DNA from: Lysobacteraceae bacterium
Lineage (GTDB): Bacteria > Pseudomonadota > Gammaproteobacteria > Xanthomonadales > BQJN01
DNA length: 46,312 nucleotides
Assembly (NCBI GenBank): GCA_021604725.1
Contig: BQJN01000029.1
Coordinates: forward strand, 1 to 46,312
Direction of reading: 5' to 3'
The translations under genes and the position numbers were made by a program. Numbering within the stretch: the stretch's first letter is position 1; each line of letters opens with the position of its first letter. This document shows, one piece after another, positions 41,850-46,312 of the stretch. The notes under the pieces are model-generated. The model was not told the DNA's origin, made no database searches, and was given only the letters and a program-made list of their open reading frames with translations.

Positions 41850-42308
41850 CTAGTTATCGACGTACCCATCGAACCATGTGCGGTTCGGATCATGGTTGCG
41901 AAGGTCCACACCGAAATCTACTGATGCCTTCATGGCCATTAGCCAGGAAACCCAACCGGCCGAAATCTCCATCTTTTCCGCTTCGTCGATTCCTTCTGCC
42001 ACCATTTCCATATCCGTCCCAGTCGATCCATCCTTTGAAAGATTGAAAGTCGTTTTCCAACCGAAGTACCTTGCTGAAAACCGTTTTCCCTCAACACGCT
42101 CCAGAATCGCACCGGTGTCCTCAATTCCATTCAAGAAGACATAGTGGATCTTGCCATCGTGTTCGTCCGCCGACTCTGCCCAATATCCACGCCTGCCTTC
42201 ATCCGTGTTGAGCGCCTCATACACCTTTTCGGGCGGTGCTGCGAAATGCAACTTGAATCGAATTACATTGTTTGTGCGTTGGTAGGTGTCTTTCCGATCA
42301 TTGCCCAT
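41850..42308 (-). CDS. SRPBCC (AHSA1/START-like) domain protein
   Basis: 152 residues. FKLHFAAPPEKVYEALNTDEG, RRGYWAES, and the C-terminal EISAGWVSWLMAMKASVDFG helix are the pattern of AHSA1/START-like proteins, which form a hydrophobic cup binding small molecules or Hsp90-type partners. There is no signal peptide, so it is cytoplasmic. It is convergent with the hydrolase gene and stands alone. The precise ligand is unknown. Confidence 0.85.
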   Translation of the reverse strand: MGNDRKDTYQRTNNVIRFKLHFAAPPEKVYEALNTDEGRRGYWAESADEHDGKIHYVFLNGIEDTGAILERVEGKRFSARYFGWKTTFNLSKDGSTGTDMEMVAEGIDEAEKMEISAGWVSWLMAMKASVDFGVDLRNHDPNRTWFDGYVDN

Positions 42309-42404
42309 CGATTACCCCTTCACGGAATTGGCCAATTCCCCGCCGCCTCGCCTGAGACGGCATACGTCGAGGAAAAAACAGTCATGGCGGCAACGGTGCT
42401 AGGA

Positions 42405-42662
42405 TTAGGTGCCGCCCAGGATATCGACACCGTATTTGTCTTCGACCTCTTTGATCTTCTTTTTCATCGCATAGGTCAACTCAAAACTTTTAAGTTTTGA
42501 GAGGATATTCGAAAGCACTCTGGTCTCGTTTTCGTCTACCTTGCCATCTTTCTTGGCAATATCCAGTAGCCGGTCCAGTTCATACTCATCCAGCTTTCCA
42601 TCATTGGAAAACACGTTGATGGAATGATAGGTAAGCTCCAGATGGTCTCTACTACCTGTCAT
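42405..42662 (-). CDS. Small TerB-like helical protein (85 aa)
   Basis: ATG 42662 with AGGAG upstream is the real start; the frame extends further but without a site. INVFSNDGKLDEYELDRLLD, then AKKDGKVDENETRVLSNILS, are two related acidic helix-loop blocks as in TerB-like proteins (some resemble EF-hands). It is cytoplasmic and all-helical. TerB-like proteins occur in stress and tellurite-related contexts, but no ter genes are near. Downstream of the YfcC gene on the same strand, with a 150-base gap holding hairpins (CTGGCGC/GCGCCAG near 42725). Confidence 0.7.
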   Translation of the reverse strand: MTGSRDHLELTYHSINVFSNDGKLDEYELDRLLDIAKKDGKVDENETRVLSNILSKLKSFELTYAMKKKIKEVEDKYGVDILGGT

Positions 42663-42814
42663 TAGTCTTCTCCTTTTGTGTAGGCAATAAATACTAGTCG
42701 GTTCGCGACTAAACCGAAAGTTCGCTGGCGCCCCGAGCGCCAGGCTAGGGTTAAGTGACTTGTGGACCTCCAAGCCTGGGTGTCCAACAAGTCCACTGCG
42801 TCCAGCAACCAGAC

Positions 42815-44221
42815 TTACGTGACAAGCCCGACCGCCTCCCCAAAGTGGATCGACAGCACCAGGAAGACGGAAGCGAGCACCAGAATCTTGATCATCAGCG
42901 GCCCTACAAACCGGAACCAGGCAGTGTAGGGCACCTTACCCAAAGCAAGGGCCCCCATCACCAGCGCACTGGTTGGTACGATCATGTTCATGAAGCCATC
43001 GCCGAACTGAAACGCCAGTACCGCGGTTTGTTGCGGCACCCCGGTAAGCGTGGCAAGCGGGGACATGATTGGCATGGTGACAAATGCCTGGCCGGTGCCT
43101 GACGGGATAAAGAAGTTCGTTAACGATTGCACGATTAGCATACCAATCGCCGCCACCTCAGACGGGAAGCCTTCAAGGGCACCGGCGATTGACATGACGA
43201 TGGAGTCGATGATCTGACCGTCTTCCAGTACAACGGCAATCGCACGTGCAAAACCAACGATTAGTGCCGGTGCCACCATCTTGGCGCAACCTTCAAGAAA
43301 GGTGCGGCTGATTTCGGACGGTCCGATGCGCGCAATCGCTGCCGCTATCAGGCCTATGGCAAAGAAGATCGTGTTTAGCTCGGTGATGTACCAGCCTTGT
43401 TTCGAGGCACCCCATACGAAAAACGCCAGCCCTCCAAAGAACACAATCAAGATGGCAATACGCGCACCCGTCAACTTGATGTCGTCAGGTTTTTCGAATC
43501 CGGAGCTGTAATCGATGTCGGCTACCAGACTCTTGGACGGGTCTTTTTGCACCTTCATCGCATAGCTGTAAAGGTGATGAAATCCGAGCGCCAGGAAGGC
43601 GAGCATCATCACCAGCCGAGCTTCCCAACCTGAGGTCAAGGTCACGCCGGCGATGTTCTGTGCGATCAACACACCGAATGGATTGATGCCAGCACAGCCC
43701 CAGCCAATCCCATACGGAATCCACACCATACCCATGGCGACAACCGCATCCATTCGCATCGCTAGCGTCATGGTGACGATGATGGGAATTAGGGGCACGT
43801 ATTCCTCACCCATGCCGATGGTAAAAGAGCCGACTGAGAACATCGCAAAGCAGCCGAGGATTAGAATCCACGGGCTGTGGCCGAGACGATCCACCGAGCG
43901 ATGCAGCGCGGCGTCTATGGCGCCAGTCTTTCTCAGCACCTCGATCACGCCACCAACGATGAAAATCAGGAAGATGATGCCTTGCGCGTCTGCAAGGCCC
44001 TTGGTCACGCCGACCAGGAAATGCCACAGCGGAAGAGTAACCTCCTCATCTGGACTCACCGCTTCATAAGTGCCAGCGACCACCATCGATCGGTTCGGGT
44101 TGTCAGGGTAGGGCACGCGTTCGAAGGTCCCCTGTGGGACCACGTAGGACAACAGCTGCGCGAAAATGATAAAGCCGAAGATCAGAGCCAACGAGTCGAT
44201 GGTGAAGCCGCGTTTGCGCAT
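42815..44221 (-). CDS. YfcC-family membrane transporter
   Basis: 468 residues, 11 to 12 membrane helices; AAGGGG lies upstream. FTIDSLALIFGFIIFAQLLS opens the family; GSFTIGMGEEYVPLIPI and FFIPSGTGQAFVTMPIM are the conserved re-entrant regions of the YfcC/DcuC-like group. Members carry basic amino acids, C4-dicarboxylates or short fatty acids; sequence does not decide between them. Export or uptake of amino acids for the nearby biosynthetic cluster is conceivable but there is no shared promoter element. Expressed alone. Confidence 0.87.
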   Translation of the reverse strand: MRKRGFTIDSLALIFGFIIFAQLLSYVVPQGTFERVPYPDNPNRSMVVAGTYEAVSPDEEVTLPLWHFLVGVTKGLADAQGIIFLIFIVGGVIEVLRKTGAIDAALHRSVDRLGHSPWILILGCFAMFSVGSFTIGMGEEYVPLIPIIVTMTLAMRMDAVVAMGMVWIPYGIGWGCAGINPFGVLIAQNIAGVTLTSGWEARLVMMLAFLALGFHHLYSYAMKVQKDPSKSLVADIDYSSGFEKPDDIKLTGARIAILIVFFGGLAFFVWGASKQGWYITELNTIFFAIGLIAAAIARIGPSEISRTFLEGCAKMVAPALIVGFARAIAVVLEDGQIIDSIVMSIAGALEGFPSEVAAIGMLIVQSLTNFFIPSGTGQAFVTMPIMSPLATLTGVPQQTAVLAFQFGDGFMNMIVPTSALVMGALALGKVPYTAWFRFVGPLMIKILVLASVFLVLSIHFGEAVGLVT

Positions 44222-44280
44222 TTGGATGCCCCTTGGTGTTGTTGCGGCAAGAATAGCAAATCATCCACGCTTCAACTTGC

Positions 44281-44314
44281 AAAAAAAAAAGGCGGCCAAT
44301 GCCTGACCGCCTTT
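44281..44314 (-). terminator. Rho-independent terminator of the metallopeptidase gene
   Basis: On the minus strand the stem AAAGGCGG/CCGCCTTT is followed by a run of ten T. It lies about 70 bases beyond the stop of the metallopeptidase gene, in the right orientation, and shields the start region of the YfcC gene. This is the strongest intrinsic terminator in the window. Confidence 0.9.
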
Positions 44315-44385
44315 CAGTCGTTCTGGAACCTGGAGCTGAATCACCCTCAGGTGAAGGCGAACCGCACTCTCCAACCAGGTATCAA

Positions 44386-45888
44386 TCAACCATTCCAGTC
44401 AACCGTGTCAGGGCACTCGGAACCGCCTTGAGACTGAAACCCGGACTCGAAGATTGTATCCAAAGTAGGGAAGTAGTCCGCAACGGTCGCACCCATGGTG
44501 TCCGAAATCATGAACGCTACATCTTCATTTTCGACGGTCCCGGTAGCGGTGCCATCGTAGGTCTTTGATGGCGTTGAAAACCAGTCGACCCTGGGCCCGA
44601 AGCGATCCGTCGACATTATGGTGTCGACCACTGAATCGACATGAAGTCCATGCGCCCATGGGAACAGTGGATCCTGATCCGGCGATTGACTCAATGCGTG
44701 TTGCGCGCCAAGTAAATGACCAACCTCATGGGTGAAAATGTACGGAATCTGCCGCTGACAGTTTTCACGAACAATCGCCTTCGCGGCACCCCAATTCTGA
44801 GGATCATTCGAGTCAGCAGTGTTTGGAATGTCTGCAAATCCACAATAGGAAAAGTCAGGAAAGGCGATATCGAAATCGCCGTCGGCCAGCACCACCACGA
44901 CGATGTCTGCGCCAAGCTCTTGGCGTTCAGCTTCGATTGCGCTGTTGTCAACGATATCGAAAAACGCTTCCGTTTCTGTTTCCCAAGCTGATGACCCATC
45001 GGCATCCGTTGGCAAGCCGGTCAGGCGCCTGTAGTAGACCTCGCCGTGCTGTGTTCCGGTGCCATTGGAACCGTCAGGGCCGCTGGCCATGTGAGATCCA
45101 TTCGAGTGAGTAACTGCGGCGCTGATCAGCGTAGTAATGGATTCATCGTCATTGCAGTCCATCGGGTCGCCATTGTGGTTCGGGCTGGTTCGGGCTCCTT
45201 CAGAATACAGGACCAAAGTGTCGATGGCGTTGAACGTTCCCGACGTTCCCTTGCTGGCGACGTTTTCAGCCTTTGGCATTGGGTTGGCGAAAGCATCGGC
45301 GGTGTCGTCGGCCAGCTGGTTGAAGAAATAACTTGAGTCAACTTGCGTGAGCGAGTCTCCGTAAATCCGGTAGTGGCCATGTTCGTACTGAAAATAGCCT
45401 ACGAACTGACCATGACGCCACGTCAAAGATAGAACTTTGGCGTCCAACCGCCCGTACCAGATAAATGAAAACTCATCCGGTGATGCATCAGGGTCCGGAA
45501 TAAGCGGGCAGGAATCGGTGGTTTGGCATCCGGGAACGCTCGTGTCCTCAATGTAGCCATCAATCATCTCGAACGACGTTCTCGGAATCTCAATTAGTTC
45601 GATGCCGATTGGAAGCAATGGGTTTGGAACCTCAATCGCAATATCTTCCGGCACGCGACTCATCACTTCAAAATCAAGCGTCACCGGGAAAGTGAACAAC
45701 ACGCCAGGCGGAGGTGTACCAATATCGGGTGGTCCAACAAGCTCAAATAGACGGTTGCTCGAGTGCATCGAGAGTGGGCCAGACAGGTGTGATTCGACGC
45801 CCGTGCTGGTGGCCGATGACGCGCTGGGTATTGAGAATCCGACCAAGCCGGCTAAGGCTGTCGCCACGATCATGTCTTTCAGTTTCAT
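44386..45888 (-). CDS. Secreted zinc metallopeptidase (reprolysin-like, M12-type motif)
   Basis: 500 residues from ATG 45888; AAGGAG lies eight bases upstream, and the frame upstream of it is rejected. Signal peptide about 1-25 (MIVATALAGLVGFSIPSASS). The extended zinc motif HEVGHLLGAQH gives H387, E388, H391 and H397, the metzincin pattern HExxHxxGxxH; a Met-turn may be IMSTDRFG further on. About 200 residues before the domain form a propeptide-like region. The end, TIFESGFQSQGG, carries the IFxSGF tail common to secreted proteins here. It should degrade extracellular protein and ends in a strong terminator. Confidence 0.9.
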   Translation of the reverse strand: MKLKDMIVATALAGLVGFSIPSASSATSTGVESHLSGPLSMHSSNRLFELVGPPDIGTPPPGVLFTFPVTLDFEVMSRVPEDIAIEVPNPLLPIGIELIEIPRTSFEMIDGYIEDTSVPGCQTTDSCPLIPDPDASPDEFSFIWYGRLDAKVLSLTWRHGQFVGYFQYEHGHYRIYGDSLTQVDSSYFFNQLADDTADAFANPMPKAENVASKGTSGTFNAIDTLVLYSEGARTSPNHNGDPMDCNDDESITTLISAAVTHSNGSHMASGPDGSNGTGTQHGEVYYRRLTGLPTDADGSSAWETETEAFFDIVDNSAIEAERQELGADIVVVVLADGDFDIAFPDFSYCGFADIPNTADSNDPQNWGAAKAIVRENCQRQIPYIFTHEVGHLLGAQHALSQSPDQDPLFPWAHGLHVDSVVDTIMSTDRFGPRVDWFSTPSKTYDGTATGTVENEDVAFMISDTMGATVADYFPTLDTIFESGFQSQGGSECPDTVDWNG

Positions 45889-46071
45889 GTAATTGACTCC
45901 TTCATCGCGGAAACATCGCGCTCTTTTTCTGCGCAAGTTGAATGAAGCAACTACCATGCCAAGCCATCGCGCATCCATGCGTCACCTGGGTTTAGAGAGC
46001 ACCTGCATCAAAGGAAGGATGTCTATCGCGCGGCCTTGCTGACATTTTTTCGGTAAAGACGACACCTGGGC

Positions 46072-46105
46072 GTAAAAATTGCACCCTGAACGCAATTTTT
46101 TACGT
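46072..46105. terminator. AT-rich hairpin upstream of the metallopeptidase gene
   Basis: CGTAAAAATTGC and GCAATTTTTTACG form a 12-base stem with a single bulge and a nine-base loop. Depending on the strand it ends in a short T-run, so it could terminate a transcript entering from beyond the right edge or the next operon. Function not certain. Confidence 0.4.
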
Positions 46106-46178
46106 CCTCAGCCGCTGACAAGAAATCAAAATGCAAGAGTTCGCTAGCCTTGCGGCTGTCTTGTCCGAAAACTAATTA

Positions 46179-46289
46179 GAGCGCGTCCACAGATAAGTGT
46201 TTTGACGCGCTCGCCCTGGCACACGGAAGTGCCAGCATTTTCAAGTTATTGAAAATGAGGGGTTTCACTGACCGCGCTCCTTGAAACCC
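46179..46289. repeat. Array of four perfect hairpins at the right edge
   Basis: Four consecutive hairpins: GAGCGCGTC/GACGCGCTC (46179-46212), CTGGCAC/GTGCCAG (46216-46235), CATTTTCAA/TTGAAAATG with a four-base loop (46236-46257) and GGGTTTCA/TGAAACCC (46260-46289). The stretch from 45889 to the edge, about 420 bases, has no credible ORF. The array continues toward or past the edge with CCACGGATGG, also seen at 31844. It could be a structured RNA, a repeat element or a mobile-element end; the sequence stops too soon to decide. Confidence 0.6.
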
Positions 46290-46312
46290 GTGTCCGCGTT
46301 AGCCACGGATGG

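Noticed and set aside
46179..46312. CRISPR array
   Set aside because: The four hairpins differ in sequence; there are no equal repeats with spacers and no cas genes.

Overview
The window reads as chromosomal DNA of a free-living, probably aquatic gammaproteobacterium. The support is a complete Mrp-type cation/proton antiporter operon, many secreted proteins with beta-propeller, beta-helix or FG-GAP folds, an OmpA-like outer-membrane protein, and secreted proteins ending in an IFxSGF-like tail of the kind I associate with Xanthomonadales and Wenzhouxiangella-like bacteria. That placement is inference; no rRNA or housekeeping marker is present. I see no tRNA, rRNA, CRISPR array, insertion sequence or phage gene. 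Genes are tightly packed and many neighbours share ATGA stop/start overlaps.

Layout. 1-6.5 kb: a left-truncated exported protein, a small unknown protein, a very large beta-propeller/di-haem cytochrome fusion, a PLP-dependent Cys/Met-metabolism enzyme, and the decayed 3' end of a beta-helix gene. 6.5-13.1 kb: a coupled ECF sigma factor and serine/threonine kinase with TPRs, two probable lipoproteins, a secreted subtilisin and a small secreted protein. 13.2-20.6 kb: nine-gene Mrp-type operon on the minus strand (E-F-G-[A tail+B]-C-D-D2-small-D3), which lacks a classical large MrpA. 20.9-30.5 kb: a winged-helix regulator that appears to start at ATC, a TolB-like propeller, a PSD-like pyruvoyl enzyme, ankyrin and FG-GAP proteins, an SLC13 transporter, an OmpA protein and an FeS-type photolyase.

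30.5-40.7 kb is the part most worth attention. It holds genes that look like an undescribed biosynthetic system without NRPS, PKS or recognisable carrier protein: a stand-alone asparagine-synthetase-like domain coupled to a cupin protein (plus strand), and convergently a five-gene operon for a haem-oxygenase-like di-iron oxidase (HDO), an Asp/Glu-type racemase, an ANL adenylating ligase, a permuted ATP-grasp ligase and an ornithine/alanine-racemase-like PLP enzyme. A 27-30 bp bipartite element (GGAGATTT, then 8 bp, then CAAGACACTAT) occurs three times with identical spacing and always in the direction of transcription: before the AsnB-like/cupin pair, before the HDO operon, and before a TPR/small-membrane-protein unit at 31.7 kb. 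This suggests that all three units form one regulon of about 10 kb. A MgtC-like gene and a hairpin-rich non-coding stretch lie inside the region.

40.8-46.3 kb: a NylB/beta-lactamase-like hydrolase, an SRPBCC protein, a TerB-like protein, a YfcC-family transporter, a secreted zinc metallopeptidase with its terminator, and a run of four consecutive perfect hairpins at the right edge.
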